Below, piece by piece: positions 43,001-58,000 of a stretch of 64,000 nt of DNA. The notes under the pieces are model-generated. The model saw only the letters and a program-made list of their open reading frames with translations, was not told where the DNA came from and did no database searches. The DNA lies in NCBI GenBank assembly GCA_946811695.1, contig OX328126.1, positions 80,854,214 through 80,918,213 of the forward strand, written 5' to 3'. Origin of the DNA: Gonocerus acuteangulatus. Taxonomy: Eukaryota > Arthropoda > Insecta > Hemiptera > Coreidae. The position numbers and the translations under genes were made by a program. Every line of letters starts with the position of its first letter. Position 1 is the stretch's first letter.

Positions 43001-46000
43001 GCTGGAGGCAATGTACAGCGTTTTTATAAGTTTTAATGACATTCCATTATCAGTCCCACTAATAATCAAAATTTCCATTTAATCCAAATTAATTCCAATT
43101 AGTTAAAATTTGAAGTTGATTTTTTCTGTCGTGAGACAAGATCAAACGACACGATATCTAACATTTATTCATCCATACTACTGTTCAGGTCTACAATGTA
43201 AAATAGTCTAGAAGTATTTTTGATTTCATAACAAAGCCTTTTGTACATTTTTATTTACTTACACAAGCTAGCCGGTCATAAAGACTGATTAATGCTGACA
43301 AAACTTATAAAAGTATCTTGTCACAAATAATAAAGGCCACAGTGGTAAAATTAAAGCATTGGATGTGTACAACTGGTGCCAGCGAGTAGATGTGGATATT
43401 TCAGCCATGCTTGGCCAGTTCTTAGTATAGTTGAAAATAATTTCTCCTAAGCATTAATTTATTTTGTGGGAAGACCAATCATTTTATGAACATCTCGCAA
43501 CAAACACTTTTGTAGCACAATCAAAATAACCAATATGTTATTGTGGCCTGAATTTCTCAAATCATATATAAACAGGGGGAACAGAGAAAGAATATACAAA
43601 AAATCTGAAAAAAATTATGCGTATGTTTTTGAGGTCCCTGAGTCCGAACCCAAAATGATTTTTTTCAGATTTTTTCTAAGTTTTTTTCTCTATATGATCT
43701 TCAAATGACCTCTTGGAAAAGGCGTAAGGTCAAACAAACTACAGTTCGGACTCGAAAACATACGCATGAATTTTTTCAAATTTTTCCTGTGGTTTCTTCT
43801 TTCCTTGAATCGGGTGTGATGAAGGTTAACCAGCTCATCATAATCAGCGACCCCAAAAAACCTATAAGGACCATACCGCTCCGAGCATTTTTTTTGTTTG
43901 GATCAAATGTTGACCTCTGTAATAAATAAGCAGAGCTTTCCAAAATCAAGTGGAGCTTTCAGCAAAAGCTGCCATGAAATTGAAAGCAAATCCATAATGT
44001 GTATCATAAAATTTGCTGAAAAGCAAGAAAGCTTTCTATTTTCTAGTGTTTTTATTTGGAATATAACTTTCTAAAAACTAATTGGATACGATTAATAATA
44101 ATTGGAGATAAATGACCCATTAAAAGAAAAAAATAGGTGTATCGCTATATATGTAGTGCTATAGATGCTTAACTTATAGAGCCGCCACATATATTGTACA
44201 TACTTCTCGTGCTATTAGTCAATTATTTTAAATAAATACTTGAAGCTAGAGCATTAAGATATATAAATGTTGTTTGCAAACCAATACCAAGGTTATATAA
44301 TTCTGTTAGAAAGAACCTTAGTTACATGAGTGTTATGTTTGCACCTTTTCTCCTTTGAAGAGATCTTTCAAAGAGCGATTTTTTCCGAAATTCTTGGAGT
44401 GGGATTCTTTCCCCATTTCCCTCATTCAACAAGGTGTCTGGAATTTTGGAGGCTATCAGTATTTTATATTAATAAATATTATAATAAATTTATATAAATA
44501 AAGAAAAATGCAATTTTCAGTGATGCATTGAAGCTGAAAGGATTCATTTTTGTAAAGCGCAAAGGTACAGAGCTGTAAATGCATTGAAGCTGAAGGATAT
44601 ATTTCTAATCATAGAGAAATACATCTTATGATATTTATGAAGGAGAGATTGATTTCAAAGTTATGGCTGTTTTGAATAAGAAACATAAAGGTTCTTTGGT
44701 AGTGATGGTACACAAAAAGCTTAAATGTAATTGAAGACATCAATAACATCCTGGAAAGCCATATGATTGAAAATAACCAAACTATAATAATTAGTAGGAA
44801 AAAATATTGTTATTTACCCCTGAACACCCTTAAGGTCATTAACGCCATTCCTTTGTGTGGCGATTTTTATAATTATTATTCTATAATAAGCATTAATATG
44901 AATACAGTTCAGACTAAATTGCTATTAATAATTGTTTTATTTGCCACACTTAGTTAAAATGACAGAAGAAAAATGCTTATTCGTTTAAAAATAAATAAAA
45001 TAAAAAATACATAAAAATATAAATAAAAAAAAACATAAAATAAAAAATAATAATAAAAATAAATAAAATAAAGGATGAGTCCAGGGAACCTTTTACTCTT
45101 TGATAATGGGGAGTTTTGAGCAAATTTTAATATTTGGTTTCCTTAATTATTCAAAGAGTGAAATGTACACCGCAAAGATAGCTCTCACTTGTTTGTGACA
45201 TTATTGAAAGGAAAAATAGAAAAATCTAATGAACAAAATAAAACCAGCATTTCTTATCATTGAAAAATTTGTCGATTTGTGCATCACAAACAAGAAGATG
45301 GTCATTATATACTAAGAGTAGTTAAATATTAATACTTTTTGAAAAATTTAGTTTATATTCTGTGGAATTTTAAGCATTTATCAGAGCACTTAAGGCTTAC
45401 TTCACAATCACTGAAACTATCCTTTGAAACTGGTTTATTCCTTCTAAAAAGCGATTGTAAATTTCAAACTGAGAGGTCCAATTTGACCAGAGAAATAACC
45501 AGTTTTGTAAGATATTGAGACTTTTAGGTCAGGGGAAACTGCTTTAACTGTAAATTTATGGGGGGGGGACAGGAAATGTCAATAATTCAGACTGGCAACA
45601 TTAAAAAAACACAATCAAATTCGGGCTCCTTAGGACATAGGATGAGTACAGTAGAGCCTTAAATTCATAAAATATAAACAGATAATTTTACAGTGGACTA
45701 CATTAATGAATCAGTGAAATCAAAGTTATTACCTTGAGCAGATTCTGCCTTTGATTCCTCCTCAGACATTTCAGTGACAGTCACGCTACCCCTTGCATCC
45801 TGAATGAGTCCCCGTCTAGGTGGAGTTCTCCGATACACAGACTCCCTACCTCTTATCAACTATATCAGGAACAACAAAAACATTAATATTTCTTTCATAA
45901 ATTAGAGACAGTCCTAAACTCCAATAACATTTTTGAAATACTAATAAACCTTATGGGTATACAATAGGCATCATAAATTCATTTGTAATTTCAATTATCT

Positions 46001-49000
46001 CAATAATTAATTATTGTGCAAACATTAAAAAAAAAAAAAAAAAACATATTCAGGGTGTACGGATCAAAGTATCAACCTTTTAGGAGGTGATTATAGACTT
46101 CAATTGTATCAAAAAAGTTCATCTAAAGTACGGTTCAACTCCCAACAGAAACAGAGTAAATTCAAATTTCATAATTTCGTAGACACCATACATATATTCT
46201 TATGTATTTCTGCTGAATCCGAATCCGGAGTCCATTTCACCCCAGCATGTCAGGTAGGTTTAAGGGCATTTGAAGTTCAAATTTTGAATGAAGTAGTTTA
46301 AGAAGAAATAACTAGGTCTTCCATGGTTTTGAGGGTCGGTGAATTCGATACCGAGGTCTGTTTCACCCCATCCGGGCAAAATCAAAAATGAAGGTAATTT
46401 CAAGGACAAATATGTTCATTTTGCACAAAATGAATTTTTGACTGCAGATTTTGAAAGAATGGAAAATTTTATGTCCAGATATGTGTTTTATTATAGTCCT
46501 CAAGGTCACTCTATGTTCCTATCCAAAATGCAAAAATACGATTATGTGGCTTCATAGAACTAGAATACTACGTTAATAAGTTCTGGGGGTCACTAACTTT
46601 GAATTCGGGGTTAGGTTGATGGTCATTTTGAGGTCAAATTTGTTTGTTTGCAAAAATTGAATTTGAACTGATTTCGATTTTTGTCTTTGTTATACCTTGT
46701 TTACTCTCATTCTTTAATTACTACATATTCTATAAGGTACCCAGTTCATAGTTTGGTTGTCGACCTTTAATCTGAAGAATTCTTCGTAAACAGTCTTCAA
46801 GTTGTTAGATAAGTTTCTTCGGTATTGAGGAACTTTGAATTCCCTACAAACGTAACATAAATGGTCCGAACCTTTATTACAATTGTGAGAAGTAGATTGT
46901 GTTCTTGTAATAGAATACTCTGCAAATTTTCTAACAACGTAGACCTTTGGTCGCTTGACGAAGACGACTGTCAGTCGGCTTGCTCAACCTGACCAACCAT
47001 CGATACTGGGCATGGGAAACCCTGCATTGTACTCGTGTGCCAGTCACGACAGCATCCTGCCTTCACCCCAGGCTCTGCCAGCGAACAAAAAGCCGTTTTC
47101 TGCAGTCACCATGTGGAGGTGCCCTGGGTTCCGGTATCCAAAAAATTGAATAACTGATATGGTCCTAACCATTGTGTCAAAAAGATTGCTATTTTTGGAT
47201 GATTCTATTTCAAGGTGATCAAGAAATATTACATCTTATAAGCAAATTAATCTTAAATGAAGACACTAAAAACAATAACATACATAAAGTGATCTTAAAC
47301 TTATATTTGGGGTTTCAATAAAAAGAAACAGGAGGATGTTGGCCCTAATATCTTTTTTATTATAAGGTGACCCTATATTTCACAATGTATTTTATGTGGC
47401 AGAAGTACAGGGAGAAATAAATCTATTTTCTGCCACACAAAATATATTCTTTGATTGTTTCACATTAAATTTTGCCAGTTTTACAATGGACAATGTTCTA
47501 ATTGTGTTTGTTCTATTATTGTAAATAATGCAGTTTAATAAAACAAAACTTTTAAGTCCAGGTATTGTCAATATAGTTATACTTTCACTGGAAAATCACT
47601 AAATTTGTATTCAGTGGACATTTACATTATTTCCTTTAGCACATTATTTAACTGATTATATTCAATAAAAGAATAACAATAGTAAAATAAGCTAAATGAT
47701 AAAGGATATATTAACAGTAACAACTCTGAAAAATTGCTTCATAACTATTCGCCAATAATAATAGCAAAATATTCCTACCGACTAGTCTACTAACAGAGAA
47801 AAAAGTTACTTCTCAATAAAAAATATCAACTTAACCATTAAATCACAACAAACTTCATACAAGTCAATACTGTGAATAGTACTTCTGATATTGTAACCTT
47901 TTACAAATTGTAGATAAAATACTAAAGCAAAAAACATCACGTGTAGGCACGGCTTTAAAGGATAAAGAAAAAGACACCCACAGTATATAAACGCTTAGGG
48001 TCAAACAGGATCAAGACAACACATGCCTACAAGAACTAAATGGTTTTCACCGTGAAGCTACACTATAATAAAATAATAAATATACAAATATATTCAGAGA
48101 GCGGAATTACTCCAAAATAACCTACATTCAAGGTTGCAGTAATGAATAAAATACATTCAAATAGAATTAGTAACATGCAACAAAGAGTAGTTTGATAAGT
48201 TAGCATATTTGTAAGTAAAAGCATGCAATTGAACAATTAACTACTTAACAGTTGAATTTTGGTATGAGAAGGTGTTCGTCATATGAGTTTAAAGTAAATA
48301 GATTATTATAGTGAACGAAAATCAATTTTATCTGAACAAGATTCGTGCAAACCAATGTACAGAAACTATGCTCAACTAAATCAAGCTCAAGCAAAACTGT
48401 TAAGTAGTTAAATCCACAATAAGCGTATAAAGCGCAAAGGGAAAAAAAGGCTGGGATACAGAGCTTGTACTCGAAGGTAAAATGATTGGGCAATGAAAGT
48501 GGTTAAAGATATTAGAAGCTAAATATAATTTTATTAAAAACTGCTTTATTTTGAACATGTCTTTCTTGTATTAATTCTCTTAAGACCTTAAATCTACCCC
48601 CAAGATCTATTGAGTCTGTCAACCTCTCTGCGAATTTCAGAGGTGAAAGAATGCTCGCCACTCATATGATCGGTAATGCTGCTCAAGAGTAAGTCTTATT
48701 GATTGGGAAAAAGCAGCTACTCGCTTCATAAATATTATCATTTGTATGTTTAGGTAAGACAAAATCAGAGTCATCACTTACGTTTAGACAGCTCTTCACA
48801 GCATAAGACAGGTCTTATAAGAAGAGGTGGCATGTTCAGATACAGTATATTTTTTTTATATATGATTACTTTAATATTTCTTTAGAAAAAACAATTGGTT
48901 AAATGATTCTTCTGGTCACTCAATATCATTGAAATTCCAAATGGTGTGTGATGTGTACCATTTTTATACACAGTCAACAGTAAAACACATAAAACAAGGC

Positions 49001-52000
49001 ATGTATTAGGAGCCCAGCACTTATCGATAACCAAAGTAAAGTTCATAACACGTTTTTGCAAGTGATTCGAGATTTGAAGGTTAGCTGACCTCAAAGATAA
49101 ACAGAAATGACTACATGATTTACACACATTTTTGACATGACGAACACTCAAAACACTACAACACATTGTACACAATGCGCAGCTGAACAGAAAGGAATGT
49201 AACGGTGCGTTTACACCTGATAGTTATTGCAAGATATTCAGGCAGAAATTGTATCTAATGTAAACTGTGAACAATTTATGTCTGAGATATATATTTCTAT
49301 CACAAGCACAATAGAAGTGTTGACACTTCTATACCATCAGGTGTAAACACTGATTAAAAGGAGAAGAATTTAATGTCAGAGATAAATATCTTGGCTACTG
49401 GCTGAATTAGCAACACTTCTGTTCTGATTTTGTACGACACAGGATGCAAATGTATGTGTGTAAATGGTCTGTACATTTATCCCAAATTGTAACAAATCCG
49501 GAACTGTCGTGTACATATCCATGACATAAATGTTTAGCTATTTCTGTCAGTATGTAAACATTCAAGAGAATATCTATCCGACACTGTCTATAGACTGAGA
49601 TATATTTCCTGCGAGAAGTGTCAGGTTGTGGCACCCTTATTAAGGCTCCTAGGACAAGAAGCAAGGTCATATCAATAGGTTCCTATAACAGGTCAAAGAT
49701 AAGAGTAAAATCAGATTTTAAACTTAGCTGTCACAGTAAAACTATTTACAAACAAGAAAAATGAGTGCACCAATGTAATAAAAAACAATCAAATACAGAA
49801 ATTCTAGATCATAAAAATAATATTGATGACCAAATATCATTTTGGACTTGTCAAAAAATAATAAGCATAAAACAACGTAACAAACTGATAACAAAGAAAA
49901 ATAAATATAATTTTTACTTCAAACTAGAATTTGAATAAAAATTACTTTAATCCAAAGACAAGAGTAAACAATATCAAGACTGAAGAAGGAAACTATTCAC
50001 ATCTTCAATTTGCTTGAAAAGGATGGGTTAGGAATGTAAGATAGGGATGAGAAAAATCAAATGATCCAAAACATAATTCAGACTATGGCAATATCATTCA
50101 GAAGAACCTATTGGGAATTTTTATTGAGAGATGAAGACTTCGAAAATAAATACTCATACATCCATCAGCAATAAAGTGTAATAAGCCAATAATAAGGGCA
50201 ATAATATTGACAATCTGTACACCATTTTGCGATCTGGCCTTACAACAAAGAATTAACAAAGATTAAAAATATATAGGAATTATAAAATTAGACCAAAATA
50301 AATCATCAAACAAGTATGAACCCCTATATCCAGCCTGCAGAGTTGGGCATAATCATAATTATGAGTATGATTATAATCACAGGCTCTCGAGATGTGAATA
50401 TGATTATAATCGCAATTACTAAGAGTGCTTAAGATTACACTAGTAATCAAACCTTAAATTATAATTACATTCGCAATTACAAAATTTGTCTGTAATTACA
50501 CTTGTAATTACAGCTGTTTCTGTGATTATGACTGTAATTACAAATATTTTTTCTGTTATTACAAGTTTAATCACAATTTATTTTTTTTTTATTACAGTTG
50601 TAATCACAGAAAACAAGGTTTTAATAACAGGCATAATCACAGAAACAGCTGAGATTACAGTCATAATTACAGAAAACTGTTGTGATAACAGTCGTAATTA
50701 TAGAAAAATGTTGTGATTACAGTCGTAATAATAGATAAATGTTGTGATTACAATCAAAGGTGTGATTATAAAAGTAATCGTAATCACTCTTGTAATTACG
50801 ATTATAATCATATCTCCAGGGTGTGTGATTATAATCGTAATCATAATCACATTTCCAAAGCACAGACAAGAATGTTTCCAATGGAATCAACAACCCATGA
50901 GTTTCTTTTTTTTTTTTTTTAACTCACTGCAAGATCTGCTCATGAAATCCAAGGAATATTAAATGTCTTTAGTCTCTTTGGGGTAGGTGCTGCTATCTCC
51001 CCGGGAGATTAGCCGGAAAGCAACAGTCTAGAGGTTACTAGTAGACAAAGCAACTTTTAATGAGTTAAAAAAAAAGAAACTCACAAGTTGATGATTACGT
51101 TCGAAACATATTTGTCCAAAGTCCGAGGGACCGGATAACACTTCACGCACTCTTATATAACAATTTGTGAGTAGTTAGAAGAGAAAAACTAAACCGTTAG
51201 CTGAGCACATCACACGTATACAATATCCCGCCAGGGTTTCTTGATCTATGAGGGCTGGAGGCGGCAAACGGCAGTTAATTCAAAATAACATTTTTTAGAT
51301 GTCACTACATGCTTTTCTGGTAAAGAGAAATACTTAATCCAATAAATTTATTTATATTTTATCTACATTCAACAATTAATATTATTAAATGTATTACTCA
51401 CTCTATTGAAGTACCTAGCTAAGTAGAGCTCCTAGCAAGAAATGAAATCCAACCAAAGCTTTCATTAAGATCTTATATAATTAAAAATAATATAAACACC
51501 TAGATTTAGCGTGAAAAAAAAATCATACAAAAATTAAATATCATCTTAAAAATATATGTCTTTATAAAGAATAAAAACATACATTTGAAAATAAAAACAT
51601 TTTCATGAAAAAAATAGAAAAAATTATACTTGAATATAAAAAAGTGAACGTACAGGCGTTGATTCTGTCAATGCCTCATGCTGTGCTTGGACAGAGCTGC
51701 CATGACGTTCCTAGAACAGAAGATAGAGAAGGAAGAAGCATAGCCATCACCAAAAGCAGCCTGTGTGATTATCTAGGAAGCAGTGAATATTCTACATATA
51801 ATCTATTCTACATTAATATTAGCATAGTTAATTGATTAATGATTATAATTATAAAAATAATTGAAACACATTTATAATTAAAGGTGAAATACGCATTATT
51901 TTATATCTATTTACCGTTATTTCTTTTTGAGACCAATTGTTGTTTTTATTTGAAACAGCATAAGATAAAAAAAAATCATACGTCAATTATTTTGATCCTT

Positions 52001-55000
52001 TCCATTATTAAAAGCGAATGTGCACCAAACATTTTGCCAGGGTGTGATTAATGAGTAAGCCGAAACTGGTGTCTCTGGCATGATAATTACAATGACTTAG
52101 AAAAGTAGCACAGAGTGAAACTATGCCTTACAACCTACTGATCATTGAAATAAGTACTGTAATAAAAATAATTAATTAGAAAAGGGCTATGTATTAGCTC
52201 CTCCATCTAGGTCAGAGATCTAGGTTATCAGCGCAGGTGCATAACTCATTAGAATTTTGGGAAATATGGCCGTTATTATTATATAGCCATTATCATTTGG
52301 AGTCATATTTAGTTGAGTTCATATGGCGACAAAATAATAGCACGGAAAAAAAGAGACTGTTTTGAACCCATGTTAAATTCTATATCGGGCCATTTTCTAC
52401 TGAAAAACCAGTGATCTATATAATCAAAAAGTTGGATTGACTTGAGTTTTGATATAACCTTAAGCGAGTGGAAAGACATAGCAATTATGCCATTAACTTA
52501 AGTACTACACGTTTCCACTTGCTTCGCACGCTCAACGTTATATTGAAACTCTAGTCAACCAAACTCGTTGATAATAAACATAAATGGCGTTTCCGTCGCC
52601 ATATTGGCAAAAATTCAATTGACTTCTGTGCCTGCGTTTATGATCCAGATCTCTGACTAAGATGTGGTGGAACATCTTAATACATAAGTACCGAAGAAAT
52701 AAAGATACACAAAAGTTTATAGCTTTAAGGGGTTCGATTTTCAGGAAATCAATATTTTTTGCTGCATTGTTAATACATTTTTTTTTAAATATCCACTGAT
52801 TTTGTTAAAATACAAAACACATATTCTTTTTATATGATGGATTTTTCTCTTCATGGTTTATAAGTAAAATATTGCCTAATTAAAATGAGTAGGAAAAAAA
52901 CTGTTTCCTGAAGAGGTTTTTGATATGGATGTGCATATAAAGTAGGGACATTTAAGCAAGGAAGAACTATAAGAGTAAAAAAAGAAAAGTGAGTAGTATC
53001 TTACTTTTATAAAAACAAATATATCAAACTTAAATGCTTCTTGTATTACATTTTTTTTATAAAAGTAAGATAAATTTTATACAAGACACATTTAACCCCT
53101 GAACAGGCAAGGGCCGATTAAGCGGCCTCTGCTCGCTGAAATTAAAAAATGACGCGAGTGAGGTGGAATTGGTTCCAATGCTTCCTGCTAGATGCCGGGG
53201 AATGCCAAAAAATAGTACTTGGAGGTTTTGGGCCCGAGGAGCCGAGATATGACGAAGTTGACCGATTAAGCGGTCCTTGCCCCGCACCCCGACCGGTCAC
53301 TCTTGTGTCAGTGTTGGCCGTGCATTATTGGCTCTCTGGATCACTCATCTTATCCGGAAATCGTTTCAAAGTATGTAATAATTCTTTTATACATTCTAGA
53401 TTAGGAATTAATTTATTTTAATTGAAATGAGTATATCGCTTAAACGTTATTCATTGATTCGTCTCATAAGTACCTTACTCTCGTGAGACTGGAAGGAAAA
53501 AATACTTTTTTTGGCATTCCTAATGAAATGTTTTTCTCAATTCTTCCTGAAATGATATTGTGGGCTAGCATTATACTATTATTATAAATTATTCAGCAAT
53601 TTTTATTTTTATTTATTTTTTTTTTTTTTAAAGCCTACAAATCTTAGGGTAACCATTTTAGGGGATTGAATGAACCATTTTCATTTTCGGGATCTTTGTG
53701 ACTTGGAATCGGCTTTACGACGTATCGCGGGCATTGCATATCGGGGATTCCCGATGCCTGGAATGGGCAAGGGCCAAATAAGCAGCCTACCCCGTATTCA
53801 TGAATACAATTTTTTTTTTTGTTAGCATCCTGGGTTCATATTTTTTCATAAATGACCCCCCAGACTCCCAATTATAAATTTAAAAAATTCCAACATAGCT
53901 AGCGAAATGTGCCCGTTAAAGGGTTAAGTTTGATATATTTGTTTTTATAAAAGTAAGACAACAGCATTGCTCGTCATGTACCGCACCAAGCCACTTCGCC
54001 GATTGTGCAGTGTACGCATCGATCATACTGATATACAGCAAATTCCGAGATGGAAATTAAAAAAGATCATACATCGTTGAATTCAGCAACGTATTCCTAT
54101 TCTTTTGTTTCATATAAAAAATTTTGATGTCGAGTAAAAAGAAGGTGCTAAAAGTGTTTTGCCATAAATAAATTATTATTTAAACAAGTTGTTTGTTTAT
54201 TGGTTTTTTATGTAAAATATCATACATGTTTTCCTTTTAACATTTTTTTCTATCTACGATAATTTATAAGTTAAAATATTTGAGGTGTAATTTGGATGGG
54301 GGGTTTCACCCCTTAAACGTGCAATTGGGCCTATATAAAAAAAATACATATTGATTATTTTCACGTGTTTAATAATTTTTTTTTTTTTTTTACGGCGCAT
54401 CATTTATTTGGCTATTAGTGCCGGGCTATCTACAGGTTGCCACCCTTTTCTAATGCCAACAGCATGTGGTCGGTCACCCATTCAGGTACTGACCACGCCC
54501 GACGTTGCTTAACTTCGGTGATCTATGGGAACCGGTGTATTCAACGTGGCTATGGCCGTTTGTTTAATAAATATACAAAGTTTCTATTGTGTAAGTTGAA
54601 GACTAAGATTTTATAGGAAGTTGGCAACAGCTTTATGCCGCAAACTAAGTTATTTAAAATTTGTTACAGAAACGATTGGGCTATGAGCTATTTTCTGTCC
54701 AGTATGATGTATTATATTTTACAGATTGAAAATGGCTTATAGATGAAACGTTTTTGTAACATATTTTAAATAATTTAGTGTGCAGCATGCCACGTCCTAT
54801 GTAGCTTGAAAAAAATATATATTTGATGACTGAATAAAGCTGTTACCAGCTTCCTACATACAAAGTTTCATTAAAATCGGCACCAGACACTTGGAGATAT
54901 TCCCTTGTAAGTTATAGGCAATTTTGTCAAAGTCTATTTTGTACTAACAATTAACGCTGTACATTGAGATGCAATTAGCTAAGACAGAAAGATAATGAAA

Positions 55001-58000
55001 TATTTTGGGGACTTATAAAACAGGGTGTATATTACAGAATGACCATTTAATAACATAAGGCGAGACGTGTATTTACAATACAGCTGGATATTCTTGTTTA
55101 AATTACCCTGACTTTGCGTGTTGCTGACCGCCAACGATTGGTCTGGTTTCTTAGAAGTTTCCCTTTTTGAGATAGCCTTGTACTGAGCTGTCTTGTTATT
55201 CCTGTTTCTTTTAAAATGACAACCTGTGAAGGTAATGAAAGTATTTGGCGAGACTGATGAAAATCTGTTTACACAGCTAGGTAGGGTTCCCATGCAGGCA
55301 GGGTGAGGATGTGGTTTTTCTATTGATTAATTTTCTATAAGATTGAACTCATTCTTCATGATAAAATTTAAGAAAACATCATTAAAAAAAGAAAATAAAA
55401 ATAACTGCTTGGGAATAATAATACGGCTCGGGAATAATCATACATTATTTTCTAGAGAAACTACGAATAATACCATAAGGAGTATAATTATGTTATTTTT
55501 TATTAGTTATAAATTTGCATATAGTAATCAAAATTGAGCCATTCTTATTATAAATTTAAATTAAATTAAGGAAAATTCAAATTAATTTAAGGTACGTCAA
55601 TGCACGGACCAGAAGCAAATATTAAAGGCATTTATCATATGAGATCATGAATTATTAAATGCATAAAAAAAGAATATACGCAAAAAACAATATTCATTTC
55701 ATAAACTGTTTGCGTATATAGTGATAGGCAATTATTTTGACCTCTTCTTCTCAACAAACGTTTGACAAGCATAATTTCTCATTTGATAGTAATTTCATTT
55801 AGGTATGATAATTACAAGGAATACTTTATCCTTAAATTTACAGAGGCTTCAAGTCTAAAACCAATCAGCCTTTAAATTGTACTAATATAATTTTTGGTAA
55901 TTTTAAACTAAAAATGTATCTTTTCTCTTTATACTTTTTTATACTTTAGAAAACGTTACAAGCCCTATGAGATGAATTTTGTATTTCAAATTAAAAGTAA
56001 AATATGTCAAGAACTAGTATTAAATATTTTGTTTTATGAAAAAGTGCTTGTTCTAGAATGAAATGTTGATTTGTTCTCCTTCTGGAACACATGGAGACTA
56101 TTTCACAACGGTTGCTAGACATCAACTTTCAAACATAACTGGAAAAAAATATCCTAGACACAAAATTGGTTAATATATCAATTAAAAAAAACGTTTACTG
56201 TTGTTTATCTACAGATAGGAAATGAAAAAGACTATGGCGTACATACTTACTGGAGCATTCAGTATTGCATCTGACTCAAAGCAGAGAGCAAAATATAGGA
56301 CGATTAGAACAAACGGGTTGACGAAGGAAGCCCATTCTAAAGAGTTCATTTTGCAGATGCGAGGATCTTCCTGGCAATTCGTAACAAGTAGGGCAGTCAA
56401 ACCCAGATACCTAAAATACAGAGTAGTTGAATATGAATTTGAAATTAACATTACATATTGTTGAATAATGAGACTGAGATGATTGGAGTAGAAGGTAAGG
56501 GAATCCAACTTTTCTCTCTTTCTTTAATTATAATCCTGAATACGCGAAATTCTGAGAGAAATATTCTCAATGGTTCCGCCATTTGCATTTCCATTACAAT
56601 GAGCAACATGCTACTTTAATGTCAATAAAAACTGATTATGTCTCATTATGTTAAGGTCAGGCAAGGGAGATAGTGTTTAATATTTATTAATAATTAGCCA
56701 AAGCTGAGGCTAAAAACAATTTAAGCTATAGCCTGTTCAAATAGATGGTTTAGTTGTAGGGAAAAGAGCGTGGCCTATATTCCTCGAGCAAGAAATTAGC
56801 AGTAAAAAGTTTCTCTGTTATAACCTTATCACTAGGAGGTTTAAAACTTTTTACTTTAAGCTTTGGCTAAGTATTAGACACTATTTCCTTTGTCTGACCT
56901 CTCAAAGAACACGATAGCCTTAATTAACGAGACATAATCAGTTTTATAATGTTTCATGTATTGTGTTGCTCCTTGAAATAGGAGTTTGCAAATGGTAGAA
57001 CCGAATGGGAATATTTCCCTCATACTTTCGGGCATGTGGAATTGAACTTTTCCTCAGCAATGAGCCATAAACTAAATACTTGGCTGAAGAATGTGCTTAT
57101 GCAGCTCCAGCGTGACGGCTTTTTTGTATATCATTTGAAGATTTTAAAATCATTTTTCAACATTTCTCTCATGAGTCCAACCTTAATAGCTTATAAAATA
57201 TTTTGAAAAATATATATTTAAAAAAAGTTATTATAAAACGCTGCCATTGAAAATATTGATTGAAATAAAAAAAAAGTTATTATATCTATGCTCTTCCCCA
57301 GCCCTTATGAAAAGATGAATGAGGAAACGAGTATAGAGAGCAAGATAAACAATACACATCGCTTGCGAGGGACAAGTTAGTAGTCCTGGGGCTTGGCCTC
57401 ACATCCTACCCCATATCCGCGGATCCACCAGCACTGAAAAAGTTAAATTCTAGCCTCCAGGTTAGATTAAAAATAAAAGAATTTTGTTATAAAAATAAAG
57501 AAAAGGAAGCTCAAATCCTTTAATTGATCACACCTCTAAGATAGTACTCTATTTATACCTTGGTATTTGCGACTCAGGCGGTAACTGCTCCTGAATCCAC
57601 TGTAGCTGGTAAAGGAAGAGCGCAGTGATGTGGACTATGAGTACGAACATGAGGAAACGGATGTACCAGGCAAAATACCTTCCCAGCTGGCTGTTGCAGG
57701 CCCATGCCGTCGCAAGGCCCAGGAACGAGATATAGTAGACTCCTGAGAGTATCGATGGCCGAAGGATTCCCGCAAGACACATTATCATCAGGCATATGTA
57801 CTTACCTAAGAAAAGAAACATGTATTAGCATTAATCAATAATTATCAATAAAAAACCTATTTAATTTAATAATAAATGTATTTATTGGCTTCATGATATT
57901 CCTAAGGGCATTCCCAAGGTCGTGGCTTCAATTCTTACTAGGGCTAATGACTGATGGCTTTTCTTTTGAAAAAGCAGGTTAGAAAAGGACGTAACCTTTG

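Larger units (their letters stand above)
45860..51653 (-). other. 5.8-kb Piezo intron
   Basis: Holds a dispersed repeat (46130-46690), a decayed zinc-binding gene fragment (46710-46935), a small TIR element (49207-49350) and the TAATTAC array (50345-50865). 47150-49200 and 49700-50340 show nothing I can support. Confidence 0.65.
51711..56250 (-). other. 4.5-kb Piezo intron
   Basis: Contains a TIR element (53000-53956) and a 5S-derived SINE (54375-54575). The remainder is AT-rich without recognised features. Confidence 0.65.

Noticed and set aside
46955..47149. GC-rich plus-strand ORF of 64 codons
   Set aside because: Antisense to Piezo, no family match; a minus-strand exon here would interrupt the well-supported TESTP-LIRG junction.
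50486..50962. VIT-rich ORFs
   Set aside because: Produced by the TAATTAC array, not a gene.
51605..51835. Plus-strand 76-codon ORF
   Set aside because: Shadow over the 57-nt Piezo exon on the other strand.
52915..52950. CTGAAGAGG string resembling the hammerhead motif
   Set aside because: No pairing hairpin and no GAAAC box follow.
54375..54575. Functional 5S rRNA gene
   Set aside because: The 5S similarity is interrupted and fused to a SINE tail with an A-run, so it is a retroposed SINE, not a gene.
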